DNA of 62,699 nucleotides from Gallionellaceae bacterium. GTDB lineage: Bacteria; Pseudomonadota; Gammaproteobacteria; Burkholderiales; Thiobacillaceae. The position numbers and the translations under genes were made by a program. Every line of letters begins with the position of its first letter. The stretch's first letter is position 1. The notes beneath the pieces were generated by a model that saw only the letters and a list, made by a program, of their open reading frames with translations, was not told where the DNA came from and ran no database searches. Positions 11,061-19,047 of this stretch are shown piece by piece. The DNA lies in the NCBI GenBank assembly GCA_028714875.1, contig JAQTLN010000022.1:1-62699 (forward strand). The letters are read 5' to 3'.

Positions 11061-11524
11061 CACAGCATCATCCGCATGACCAGGGCGTCTTCACGGCCAT
11101 GGTCGGCCGGGTAGTAGTTGCGGCGCAGGGCGATGCTCTCGAAGCCAATCCGTTCATACAGGTTCACCGCGCGAGTATTGGAGGGGCGCACTTCCAGGTA
11201 AAGCGTTTCGGTACCGTGGTGGCGGGCGGTATCGATGAGGTTTTCCACCAGCGAGCGGCCGAAGCCGCGCCCCTGCCAGGCGGGGGCGACGCAGCAGTTG
11301 AGGATGTGCCCCTCGCCCACCGCCATCATCAATATCCAGTAACCGGCCAGCGTGCCTTCGACTTCTCCCACCCAGCAGGAATAGCCGGAATCCAGGCAAT
11401 CGCGAAAATTGATCAGAGTCCAGGGGTAGGGATAGGAAGCGCGTTCGATCTTGATCAGCGCATCCAGGTCTTCCGACCGCATCGGCCGGAACGCCATTTC
11501 CAGCGGCTTCAACAGGGCATTCAT
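11060..11524 (-). CDS. rimI: Ribosomal protein S18-alanine N-acetyltransferase
   Basis: A 154-residue GNAT acetyltransferase. The acetyl-CoA-binding motif A is visible as ILNCCVAPAWQGRGFGRSL, with the RimI-typical start FRPMRSEDLDALIKIERASY, PWTLINFRDCLDSGY, and the C-terminal EVRPSNTRAVNLYERIGFE. RimI acetylates the N-terminal Ala of ribosomal protein S18. It overlaps tsaB upstream by 4 bp (11521-11524) and the udg start downstream. The tsaB-rimI pairing is common in proteobacteria and supports the name. Confidence 0.94.
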   Translation of the reverse strand: MNALLKPLEMAFRPMRSEDLDALIKIERASYPYPWTLINFRDCLDSGYSCWVGEVEGTLAGYWILMMAVGEGHILNCCVAPAWQGRGFGRSLVENLIDTARHHGTETLYLEVRPSNTRAVNLYERIGFESIALRRNYYPADHGREDALVMRMML

Positions 11525-12195
11525 CGCTCACTCACCTTGAGCGCCACCTTGTTGCGCACATAGAGTGGTTCCGCCGTTTCCGGCGCGCCGAACTCGCCGG
11601 CGGCAAAGCGCGGCGCGGCCAGCCTGACGATGGCGCGGGCATGAGGAATGGCCTCGCTGACGATATGCGCGAGACGACCCGCCATGCGCTCGCGCAGGGC
11701 CGGATAGGCGGCAAAGCCGGGGCCGGCGCCGAGACAGCCGGCGCTTTCCGGCAGCGGCGCGGCTTGCGGCGGGCAAACGACCGGCCCGACCAGGACGCGC
11801 CAGCCCGATTCTTCGCGGCGGTAAAGCGCGGCGTAAACCTCGTTCATGCGCGCATCCAGGCAGGCAAGCACCTCATCGGCGCCCTCCCCGGCTTCCTCGG
11901 CCAAGGCTTCCAGAGTGGAGACCCCCAGCACCGGCAGATCGGCGCCCAGCGCCAGCCCCTGCGCCACGCCGCAGGCAATGCGTAGCCCGGTGAAGGAGCC
12001 CGGCCCCATGCCGTAGGCGAGGCCGTCCAGTTGCCGATAACTCAGGCCGGCTTCGGCCAGAAGTTCGCCCAGCATGGGAGTAAGCAATTCGGAATGTTTC
12101 TGGCCGGCATGCACGGCGCGGAAACTCACCACGCCGTCAATCAGCAGCGCCGCCGTGCACCATTCGCTGGCGGTATCGAAGGCGAGGAGTTTCAT
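11521..12195 (-). CDS. tsaB: tRNA threonylcarbamoyladenosine biosynthesis protein TsaB
   Basis: TsaB, about 224 residues, the partner of TsaD/TsaE in making t6A37 in ANN-decoding tRNAs. The family signatures are MKLLAFDTASEWCTAAL at the N-terminus and GMGPGSFTGLRIACGVAQGL. The start chosen is ATG at 12195. The frame continues upstream to 12255, but those residues (IPPNPPLGKGG) are translated from a family-1 repeat. The G-run arm of that repeat ends 3 nt before the ATG and may stand in for a Shine-Dalgarno sequence. First gene of the tsaB-rimI-udg overlapping cluster. Confidence 0.93.
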   Translation of the reverse strand: MKLLAFDTASEWCTAALLIDGVVSFRAVHAGQKHSELLTPMLGELLAEAGLSYRQLDGLAYGMGPGSFTGLRIACGVAQGLALGADLPVLGVSTLEALAEEAGEGADEVLACLDARMNEVYAALYRREESGWRVLVGPVVCPPQAAPLPESAGCLGAGPGFAAYPALRERMAGRLAHIVSEAIPHARAIVRLAAPRFAAGEFGAPETAEPLYVRNKVALKVSER

Positions 12196-12197
12196 AG

Positions 12198-12445
12198 TCC
12201 CCCCCTTTCCCAAAGGGGGGTTAGGGGGGATTTTCGAAAGCTTGCACAGGCGCAACCCTTGGAGAAATCCCCCTCGGTCCCCCTTTGAAAAAGGGGGAAG
12301 TCACGTTCCCATCGGCTTTCGCGCTTATCACCCGCCAACGCGAAAAGAGCCTTTAAAAAAAGGGGGTTAGGGGGGATTTTGTTCGGCCCGCGCGCGCGCA
12401 ACCCTTGGAGAAATCCCCCCTGCCCCCCTTTGATAAAGGGGGGAA
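12198..12445. repeat. Two family-1 palindromic repeat units
   Basis: The first unit (about 12198-12297) has the hairpin CCCCCCTTTcccAAAGGGGGG, then TTAGGGGGGATTTT, a spacer with GCACAGGCGCAACCCTTGGAG, AAATCCCCCT and a second hairpin. The second unit (about 12352-12445) repeats this order, including GCGCAACCCTTGGAGAAATC. They fill the gap between tsaB and the DUF1015 gene; nothing else is seen there. Confidence 0.85.
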
Positions 12446-12466
12446 CAGCATCCATGCGCAACGCTT

Positions 12467-13729
12467 TCACAGCAGATGCGAAGCCAGCCCGTCAGCCAGT
12501 TTGGGCTCGAACCAGGTGGATTTCGGTGGCATAACTTCGTTGGCGTCGGCCACGGCCATCAGGTCTTCCATGCTGGTGGCGTGCAGCGAGAAGGCCAGGG
12601 CCATTTCGCCGGAGTCGACACGCTTTTCCAGGCCGCCCAGGCCGCGGATGCCGCCGACGAAGTCGATGCGCTTGTCGCGGCGCGGGTCGTCGATACCGAG
12701 GATCGGGGCGATCAGGTTGTTCTGCAGCAGACTGACGTCGAGGCGCCCCACCGGGTCGGCGGGGATCAGGTCGGGGCGGATGGTGAGCCTCATCCAGCGG
12801 CCGTTGAGATACAGGCCGAACTCGCCGGGCGCGGCGGGCTTCACCGCTTCGCCCCACATTTCGATCATGAAGTTTTCCGCGACCTTCTCCATGAACGCCG
12901 CCTCGGTGAGGCCATTCATGTCCTTGATCACACGGTTGTAATCGAAGATGCGCATCTGGTGATGCGGGAAGATCACCGAGAGGAAGTAGTTGTAGGGCTC
13001 CGCGCCGCTATGCGTAGTGTTTGCGGCCTTGCGCGTGGCGCAAATGCGGCTGGCGGACGCGGAACGATGATGGCCGTCGGCGATGTAGAGCGCCGGCATG
13101 GCGTCGAACAACTCGGTCAGCCGGGCGATGGCGCCCGCGTCCCGAATCACCCACAGCGTATGGCGCACGCCACCGCCGGCCACGCCCTCGCCGATGCCAT
13201 CGGAATCCGGCGCGCCCTGAGAGGCGGCGGCGAGGATGGCATCCACTTCCGGGGCATTCGGGTAGGCCAGCAGCACCGGGCCGGTCTGGGCGTCGAGCGC
13301 CTCGATCTGGCGCACGCGGTCGTCTTCCTTGTCCGGGCGAGTGAACTCGTGTTTGCGGATGCGGTTGGTGTCGTAATCGGCCACGCTGGCGGCGGCGACC
13401 AGACCCACCTGGACGTGCTCGCCCATGATCAGGCGATAGGCGTAGTAACAGGCTTGTTCATCCTGCTTCAGCACGCCGGCGGCCACCATCTTCTTCAGGT
13501 TTTCCGCCGCTTTGGCGTACACCTCGGGCGCGTAGGGGTCGGTGCCGGGCGGCAGGTCAATTTCCGGCTTGGAAATGTGCAGAAAACTCCACGGCCGGCC
13601 TTCGGCAAGCGCTCGCGCTTCTTCGGTATTGAGCACGTCATAGGGCGGCGCCATCACTTCCGGGGCGCGGCCGGGGGCGGGGCGCAGCGCGGCAAAGGGG
13701 CGAACAAGCGAGGCACGAACAAGCGTCAT
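12467..13729 (-). CDS. DUF1015 family protein
   Basis: A 420-residue cytosolic protein of the DUF1015 family. Recognisable parts are LVRPFAALRPAPGRAPEVMAPPYDVLNTEEA at the N-terminus (quoted in part: VMAPPYDVLNTEEARAL), FLHISKPEIDLP, and ALYIADGHHRSASASRICA with the conserved DGHHR motif. No enzymatic role is firmly established for the family; the DGHHR motif suggests a phosphate or nucleotide ligand, which is inference. Start ATG at 13729 with AGGA upstream; the frame extends to 13801 without support. Divergent from the BrkB-cNMP gene. Confidence 0.9.
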   Translation of the reverse strand: MTLVRASLVRPFAALRPAPGRAPEVMAPPYDVLNTEEARALAEGRPWSFLHISKPEIDLPPGTDPYAPEVYAKAAENLKKMVAAGVLKQDEQACYYAYRLIMGEHVQVGLVAAASVADYDTNRIRKHEFTRPDKEDDRVRQIEALDAQTGPVLLAYPNAPEVDAILAAASQGAPDSDGIGEGVAGGGVRHTLWVIRDAGAIARLTELFDAMPALYIADGHHRSASASRICATRKAANTTHSGAEPYNYFLSVIFPHHQMRIFDYNRVIKDMNGLTEAAFMEKVAENFMIEMWGEAVKPAAPGEFGLYLNGRWMRLTIRPDLIPADPVGRLDVSLLQNNLIAPILGIDDPRRDKRIDFVGGIRGLGGLEKRVDSGEMALAFSLHATSMEDLMAVADANEVMPPKSTWFEPKLADGLASHLL

Positions 13730-13790
13730 GGGGTTTTCCTGGCCTTGAAAAAGGTGCATTTTAGCGTCCCGTCCCGACTTCCCGCCTCCC

Positions 13791-15071
13791 ATGTCTGTCA
13801 TCCGGCTGCAAGAAACCCAAAAGAACAGCCTGGATTGGTTGTTGCAGACGGCCTATACCGCCTGGCGCCTGTTCGTGAAGAACGAACTGGTCAACCACGC
13901 CGCCGCCACCACCTTCTACTTTCTCCTCTCCACCGCCCCGCTGGTGCTGTTACTCACCTACGGCACGCAATACCTGGCCCGTCTGGCGGAAACCTCCGCC
14001 CTGGCCAGCATGTTGCTGGCGGCGCTTTACCAGCAATTTCACCTGGAGGAACTCGCCACGCTGGGCTTGATTCCACAGAAGACCGCCATCGCCGCCGGCG
14101 GTGTCGGCCTGCTGACCCTGCTGCTGTCCTCGCGCGGCCTGGTCAATGCCCTGCAAAGCGCCTTCCGGGTGATCTTCCCGGACGAGGCGAAACGCAATTT
14201 CGTGTTCAAGTGGGTGCTGCCGCTGATCATCATTCCCGTGGCCTTCGCGTTGGTCGGCTTGACCGTGGCCACCCAGGCTGTCATCAACTTCCTCGCCAAT
14301 GTCGAATTGCTTGGCGCGGGACGCATCTATCTATTCAACGGATTGAACCTGTTCGTCCGCGTTGGCTTGGTGTGGGGCTTGCTTTATGTGGTGATGCACT
14401 GGATGCCGTTGCGGCATCCCCCCCGTCGCTCCACCTTTATCGTCAGCGGCCTCGCCACACTCACCCTAAGCCTGCTCTATCTGGGCTTCGGCCATTTCTT
14501 CCATATCGAGAAATACCAGGCGGTCTACGGCGCCCTGGGCGGCGTGGTGTTCATTTTGATCGGCGCCTATCTCGCCTGCATGGCCTTCTATTTCTGGGCG
14601 CAATTCCTCTATGCCCTGACCAAAGTGGATGTGGCCGCGCTGGAAAGGCTGTTTCTCGCCGGCGAAGGCCAGGGCGCGAACAAGCTGGACGGCATCGTCT
14701 TCGGCCGCTCCAACCGGCTGCTGGCCAAATACGGCCAGACTTTCGCCGACGGGGATACCCTGATCCGCGAAGGCGATACCTCGAAGGAAGCCTTCTTTCT
14801 CTACTCCGGCAAGGTCGGCCTGTTCAAAGAGATCAGCGGCCAGGAAAAACGCCTCGGTGAACTGGCCGAGGGCGAACTGTTCGGGGAAATGGCCTATCTG
14901 CTGAATGAGCCCCGCACCGCCACGGTACGCGCGGAAAGCGAGGTCACCGCCCTGGTCCTGCCGCCGGAAATGCTGGAAGAACTGATGCGCTACTCCGCCC
15001 CGCTGGCCCGCCGCATCGTAGGCAGCCTGGCCGGGCGATTGATGCGGATGAATCAGGCGGCGAAGGGATGA
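13791..15071 (+). CDS. YihY/BrkB-type membrane protein fused to a cyclic-nucleotide-binding domain
   Basis: Residues about 20-285 are a YihY/BrkB family inner-membrane protein with six predicted hydrophobic segments (for example FYFLLSTAPLVLLLTYGTQY and VLPLIIIPVAFALVGLTVA) and the family motif AVYGALGGVVFILIGAYLAC. Residues about 305-420 form a cNMP-binding (CAP_ED) domain: FADGDTLIREGDTSKEAFFL at its start and the phosphate-binding cassette GELFGEMAYLLNEPRTATVR. The membrane part has no established transport activity; the C-terminal domain suggests gating or regulation by a cyclic nucleotide (inference). The 3' end overlaps the exonuclease start by ATGA, so the two are likely one operon. 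Confidence 0.9.
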   Translation: MSVIRLQETQKNSLDWLLQTAYTAWRLFVKNELVNHAAATTFYFLLSTAPLVLLLTYGTQYLARLAETSALASMLLAALYQQFHLEELATLGLIPQKTAIAAGGVGLLTLLLSSRGLVNALQSAFRVIFPDEAKRNFVFKWVLPLIIIPVAFALVGLTVATQAVINFLANVELLGAGRIYLFNGLNLFVRVGLVWGLLYVVMHWMPLRHPPRRSTFIVSGLATLTLSLLYLGFGHFFHIEKYQAVYGALGGVVFILIGAYLACMAFYFWAQFLYALTKVDVAALERLFLAGEGQGANKLDGIVFGRSNRLLAKYGQTFADGDTLIREGDTSKEAFFLYSGKVGLFKEISGQEKRLGELAEGELFGEMAYLLNEPRTATVRAESEVTALVLPPEMLEELMRYSAPLARRIVGSLAGRLMRMNQAAKG

Positions 15072-16492
15072 ACGCCGAGGCGACGCTCCCGACCCGACTC
15101 GTCTTCATCGACCTGGAAACCACCGGCGCCAATCCGGTCATCGACCGCATCACCGAAATCGGCCTGATCGAAGTGGTGGACGGCGAAACCACACGCTGGA
15201 GCACGCTGGTCAATCCAGAGCGCGCCATTCCCGCGTTCATCCAGCACCTCACCGGCATCCGCGACGACATGGTGGACGGCGCGCCTACCTTCGCCGAGGT
15301 TGCAGAGGAGTTGCGGACGCGCCTGCATGGCAAGCTGTTCATCGCCCACAACGCGCGTTTCGACTACGGCTTCGTCAAAAACGAATTCAAGCGTCTCGGC
15401 CAACGCTTCCAGGCCGATGTGCTGTGCACCGTGCGCCTCTCGCGCAAGTTGTACCCCGAGCACCACAAGCACAACCTGGACAGTTTGATCGTCCGCCACG
15501 GCCTGCGCGCCGACGACCGCCACCGAGCGCTGGCCGACGCGGAGCTGATCTGGCAATTCTGGCAACAGGTACGGGTGAATCACCCGGACGAAACCTTCCT
15601 GAGCGCGGTACAACTGCAACTCAAACGCCCCGCCCTGCCGCCCCACCTCGACGCCGCCGTGCTCGACGATCTGCCGGAAGCGCCCGGCGTCTACCTGATC
15701 TACGGCGAGGGCGACCTCTGTCTGTATGCCGGCAAGAGCATCAACCTGCGCCAACGGGTGTTTGCGCACTTCGCGGCCGAGGTTGGCAACAGCGGCCGCG
15801 AACACAAGGAGATGAACTTGAGCCAGCAGGTGCGCCGCCTGGATTGGCACGAAACCGTGGGCGAAGTCGGCGCTTTGCTGCTGGAATCGCGCCTGGTGAA
15901 ACAGCTCAAGCCGCTGCACAACCGCCGCCTGCGCGAGCACCCGGAAATCTGCGCCTGGCGCCTGGAAGAAATCGAGCCGGGTGACTTCCGCCCGCGCCTG
16001 GTGTTCGCCGAAGACGTCGACCTGGGCGCCGACGACGACCTCTACGGCCCGTTCAACTCGAAACGTGAAGCCACCAATACCCTGCGCAAGATCGCCGAGG
16101 CCTACAAGCTCTGTCCCATCCTGCTCGGCTTGGAAAAACCCAACAAGACAGAGCGCCCGTGTTTTGCTTACCAGGTAGGGCAATGCAAAGGCGCCTGCAT
16201 CGGCAAGGAACCGCGCAATCTGCACAGCGCCCGCTTGATGACCGCCCTGGCCAAGATGAAGGTCAAACCCTGGCCCTGGCCCGGCCCGGTGGGGCTGATC
16301 GAACGCGACGACTTCCGCGACGTGGAAGACGTCCACGTCCTGAGTGGCTGGCGCTATCTCGGCACCGCGCACAACCAGGCGGAAATCCACGAACTGCTGG
16401 AACAGGGCAACAACATTCCTTTCGACCTGGACACCTACAAACTGCTGAAAACCCACCTGGGCAAGGGCAAGCTGAAAGTGCGGGTGTTGTAG
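15068..16492 (+). CDS. DEDDh 3'-5' exonuclease fused to a GIY-YIG endonuclease domain
   Basis: A 474-residue nuclease. Residues 11-170 form a DnaQ-like exonuclease: FIDLETTGANPVIDRITEIG (Asp15, Glu17), FIAHNARFDYGFVKNEF and HRALADAELIWQFW. Residues about 200-280 form a GIY-YIG domain (LPEAPGVYLIYGEGDLCLYA, then GKSINLRQRVFAHF), and the C-terminal part resembles the Cho/UvrC-like region with Cys residues (CFAYQVGQCKGAC). The arrangement matches the proteobacterial 'DNA polymerase III epsilon-like plus Cho' proteins thought to act in nucleotide excision repair; no experimental function is implied here. It overlaps the upstream BrkB-cNMP gene by 4 bp, and the stop codon lies inside a REP hairpin. 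Confidence 0.92.
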   Translation: MNAEATLPTRLVFIDLETTGANPVIDRITEIGLIEVVDGETTRWSTLVNPERAIPAFIQHLTGIRDDMVDGAPTFAEVAEELRTRLHGKLFIAHNARFDYGFVKNEFKRLGQRFQADVLCTVRLSRKLYPEHHKHNLDSLIVRHGLRADDRHRALADAELIWQFWQQVRVNHPDETFLSAVQLQLKRPALPPHLDAAVLDDLPEAPGVYLIYGEGDLCLYAGKSINLRQRVFAHFAAEVGNSGREHKEMNLSQQVRRLDWHETVGEVGALLLESRLVKQLKPLHNRRLREHPEICAWRLEEIEPGDFRPRLVFAEDVDLGADDDLYGPFNSKREATNTLRKIAEAYKLCPILLGLEKPNKTERPCFAYQVGQCKGACIGKEPRNLHSARLMTALAKMKVKPWPWPGPVGLIERDDFRDVEDVHVLSGWRYLGTAHNQAEIHELLEQGNNIPFDLDTYKLLKTHLGKGKLKVRVL

Positions 16493-16516
16493 CGCCAGCG
16501 TCCCGCCGGCGCTACA
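16488..16516. repeat. GTAGCGCC-type REP hairpin
   Basis: TGTAGCGCC and GGCGCTACA form 9-bp arms around an 11-nt loop. The hairpin overlaps the exonuclease stop codon (16490-16492) and sits between two convergent genes, so it may also attenuate transcription. Confidence 0.75.
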
Positions 16517-16523
16517 GAAAACC

Positions 16524-17705
16524 TCAGTTCTGAACGGTCACCGCTGTTTTCCGCGTCGGGCAGAAGAACTGATCCGCCTCCAGATCGACATTGAAGCGCG
16601 CCTCACCCGCCTTGTCGGCCTTCACGACGATCCGCCATTCGACCGCCTCCCCCGTGTTCAACACCGTCACTACGCCGGGCACAACGCGCCCGCCCTCGTC
16701 GGAGGTAACCGAAGTGGGCCCTGAGCCGCCGACAAAGCGCTGCCCTTCCGCCAGACCGGCCACGATCTTCACATGGGTCAGCGGCTGCTTGTTCTGGTTG
16801 AGCACCTTGACCACATAAACCACGTCGCCGCCGACCTTCACCGGGCCGGCCGGGCCAGCCACTTCCAGCAGCGCCGCCGGAACATCCAGCACACGGGTCT
16901 CGCACTGGCTGGCCACAGCGGTGGAACGCTCGCCGACGGCCGCGCTCTTGAACGCGACCCGGCCGGGTTGGGCGGGAGCGAAGGTCGCGCAGACGGTGCG
17001 TTTTTCACCCGGAAGGAAATCGGCGAATTTCCAGGTCAACCGCGTGCTGTCGCTAACATCCGGCCCGCCAGAAACGCATTTCACCCGCGCGCCGGCAGGC
17101 ATGGGCATGGAAAGCATGGCCAACGATTCGGGCAGATCGCCGCTGTTTTCCAGCGTGGCGCAAGACACGATCAGATTGGATTTCGCCGACTCGGTGGGCG
17201 CCTCGCAACTCAGGGCGAGTTCGTGTTTCGGCGGCGGCAACTGTTCCTCGGCCCAGAAATTGCTGCACGCCTTTGGCGTGACTACACGGTAACGCCGCTC
17301 ACCCGAGATAAAGGAAAACTCATAAGCGTCGATCGGTTTTTTGCCCGCCCACAACACATTGCGCAGCAAACGCGGCTTTCCCTTGTGGCGAGTCGACATG
17401 GCGGGAAGCACGGTGCCGACCGGAATACTCAATGCTCGAATCGGCGCGTTGACGGCCGCCCAGCGGAAATCCTCGAAATCGCCGTTGAACTCACTCAGAC
17501 GCAGCACCGTCAGCACATCGTCCCGTAGCGCCTCGCTCAGCAAGGTGCGACGCAAGTCATCCGGTGTTTTCAACGGCGCGGCAAAACGTGTCGCGGGGTT
17601 GCCAAGGCGGGTGGCGCGGTGGACTTCCGCCGCCAATGCGTCGGCCATCAGGCCGGTGGAAAGCGAAACGACCAGAAACATCAGGAAAGCGAGGGTGCGG
17701 GGCAT
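16524..17705 (-). CDS. Secreted DUF11-repeat protein
   Basis: A 393-residue exported protein. The N-terminus is a signal peptide (MPRTLAFLMFLVVSLSTGLM, cleavage probably after ADALAA). Two beta-sandwich DUF11-like modules follow: about 190-270 (SCATLENSGDLPESLAMLSM, PGEKRTVCATFAPAQPG) and about 290-390 (VKVGGDVVYVVKVLNQNKQP, VEWRIVVKADKAGEARFNV). Such modules occur in surface and cell-wall-associated proteins and carry no catalytic residues. No LPXTG or PEP-CTERM tail is present. Monocistronic, convergent with the exonuclease gene. Specific role unknown. Confidence 0.82.
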   Translation of the reverse strand: MPRTLAFLMFLVVSLSTGLMADALAAEVHRATRLGNPATRFAAPLKTPDDLRRTLLSEALRDDVLTVLRLSEFNGDFEDFRWAAVNAPIRALSIPVGTVLPAMSTRHKGKPRLLRNVLWAGKKPIDAYEFSFISGERRYRVVTPKACSNFWAEEQLPPPKHELALSCEAPTESAKSNLIVSCATLENSGDLPESLAMLSMPMPAGARVKCVSGGPDVSDSTRLTWKFADFLPGEKRTVCATFAPAQPGRVAFKSAAVGERSTAVASQCETRVLDVPAALLEVAGPAGPVKVGGDVVYVVKVLNQNKQPLTHVKIVAGLAEGQRFVGGSGPTSVTSDEGGRVVPGVVTVLNTGEAVEWRIVVKADKAGEARFNVDLEADQFFCPTRKTAVTVQN

Positions 17706-18057
17706 GGCAGGTAGGAAAGTGAACAGTTGAAGCGCGAAGGATAACGCTCAATGGCGGGATGAGCAGGCGCCGGCCGCTTTGAAGGGGTACGAAGTCGGCT
17801 GACAATCAAGAGCGGCTGTCAGGTCGGCGGAGTTTTACCGATAGCCGTGAGCCGGGAACGAGGTGCCCCGTTGACGGTTCGACGTGCCACACAAGCGGCG
17901 GTCGCCCAATGCCGCGCGAAACCCGAACCGGGAAACCCCGAAGTTAGACATGCCATCCTGCCGGCGACGGTGGAAGGGATAAATTTCATTGACCAGAAGC
18001 AGGTACATACCTGTAGCAAGTATTCAGATAATCGAGCCTGGCCGCCTTTTCGCCTTT
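17706..18057. other. Intergenic stretch with no assigned feature
   Basis: About 350 bp between the DUF11 gene and a family-1 repeat. Short open frames exist on both strands (about 17847-18131 plus, 17819-18019 minus) but neither has a ribosome site or recognisable product. It may be a remnant of an inserted element; nothing firmer can be said. Confidence 0.4.
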
Positions 18058-18170
18058 GGCTCCCCCCTTTTTCAAAGGGGGGCTGGGGGGGGGGATTTCG
18101 TCAAGGCTGGAGCGAGTGCGGGCGTCGCTAAATCCCCCCTGCCCCCTTTGGGAAAGGGGGGGGCCACGGC
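18058..18170. repeat. Family-1 palindromic repeat unit
   Basis: Full unit: CCCCCCTTTTTCAAAGGGGGG, then CTGGGGGGGGGATTTCGTCA, a loop with GCGAGTGCGGGCGTCGC, AAATCCCCCCTGCCCC and the hairpin CCCTTTGGGAAAGGG. The same internal wording recurs at 25250-25500 and 48328-48432. Confidence 0.85.
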
Positions 18171-18356
18171 CTGCCGCTTCCGCGCTGTCAAGCATCACCG
18201 GGTAACGAGAAAAGCGCCAGGCAGTACTGTTTATCACGCACTCCACTCTCTGGCGGGGAGGCCGTCAACACGCTGGCCGGCCTGAATGCCGGGCCGGCTG
18301 CTTTCCACACCAAATGATGGTTACCCCTACAATGCCGCCGCAAAACTGGAGCCCTC

Positions 18357-18737
18357 ATGAACAAACCCTGCCCTTTCTGCGTTCTCGATCCCGCCCGTAT
18401 CCTGGCCGAGGACGCGCTTACCGTGGTCTACAAGGATGGTTTCCCGGTCTCGCCGGGCCATACCGTGATCATCCCGAAGCGCCATTTCCCCACCCTGTTC
18501 GACGCCACCCAGGAAGAACGCCTCACGCTGCTTGCCGCCCTCGACCAGGCCAAGGCCATCCTCGACGAGCGGCATCATCCCGATGGTTACAACATCGGCA
18601 TCAACCAGGGCGCGGCCGGCGGGCAGTCGGTTCCCCATCTGCATATCCATTTGATTCCGCGTTATAAGGGCGACAAGGAAGACCCGCGCGGCGGCGTGCG
18701 CTGGGTGTTGCCGGACACGGCGAAGTACTGGGCTTGA
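18357..18737 (+). CDS. HIT family protein
   Basis: A 126-residue histidine-triad nucleotide hydrolase/transferase. The triad His-x-His-x-His is at 94-98 in QSVPHLHIHLIPRY, with a CPFC pair at residues 5-8 that often binds zinc in bacterial HIT proteins, and GYNIGINQGAAGGQ before the triad. Substrates in the family include adenosine phosphoramidates and dinucleoside polyphosphates; the exact one is not inferable. Start ATG at 18357. It precedes the toxin-antitoxin pair by about 80 bp. Confidence 0.92.
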   Translation: MNKPCPFCVLDPARILAEDALTVVYKDGFPVSPGHTVIIPKRHFPTLFDATQEERLTLLAALDQAKAILDERHHPDGYNIGINQGAAGGQSVPHLHIHLIPRYKGDKEDPRGGVRWVLPDTAKYWA

Positions 18738-18765
18738 GCGAGCGTGAAACACGGTGGTGCCCGGC

Positions 18766-18796
18766 ATGTGTCACAACCTTTATACTTGTGACACAT
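18766..18796 (+). promoter_or_regulatory. Palindromic operator/promoter of the toxin-antitoxin operon
   Basis: Perfect 11-bp arms ATGTGTCACAA (18766-18776) and TTGTGACACAT (18786-18796) with a 9-bp spacer. The spacer and right arm contain a TATACT that could be the -10 element (18781-18786). The site is 20 bp upstream of the antitoxin ATG. Antitoxins of this type normally autorepress from such palindromes, so this is the likely binding site (inference from position and symmetry). Confidence 0.75.
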
Positions 18797-18816
18797 CCAT
18801 TTCCCGGAGCCTCCCC

Positions 18817-19047
18817 ATGAAAGAACTCACCATCCGCGAGGCGCGCGAAGGCTTGTCGCACCCGGAAATCATGTTCGCCGACGCCGAGGAAGTCCTGGTG
18901 GTGCGTCGGGGCGAACCGGTGGCGCGGATTCTTCCAGTCACTCCGAAGCGCAAGGTACGCTCGCTCAAAGCATTCCTGGCCAGCCAGCCCATGCAGACGG
19001 TTCCTAGCGAAGACCTCCTGGCCGAAGAGCGCGAGGATCGCTGTTGA
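18817..19047 (+). CDS. Phd/YefM-type antitoxin
   Basis: A 76-residue protein (MKELTIREAREGLSHPEIMF...). The N-terminal half has the Phd/YefM fold pattern of a DNA-binding antitoxin (LVVRRGEPVARILPV), and the Arg/Glu-rich C-terminal tail ([14 protein letters not shown]) would wrap the toxin. Start ATG at 18817; an in-frame ATG at 18754 would run through the operator and is rejected. It overlaps the toxin start (TTGA, 19044-19047), as is usual for such pairs. Confidence 0.85.
   Translation: MKELTIREAREGLSHPEIMFADAEEVLVVRRGEPVARILPVTPKRKVRSLKAFLASQPMQTVPSEDLLAEEREDRC

Noticed and set aside
12476-14860. 794-residue frame on the + strand across the DUF1015 and BrkB genes
   Set aside because: Runs antisense to one real gene and out of frame through the next; no domain.
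17847-18131. 94-residue + strand frame in the gap before the HIT gene
   Set aside because: No ribosome site, its end runs into a family-1 repeat, and no family is recognised.
18754-18816. Upstream in-frame ATG for the antitoxin
   Set aside because: It would translate through the palindromic operator and the likely promoter; the ATG at 18817 gives the normal family N-terminus.
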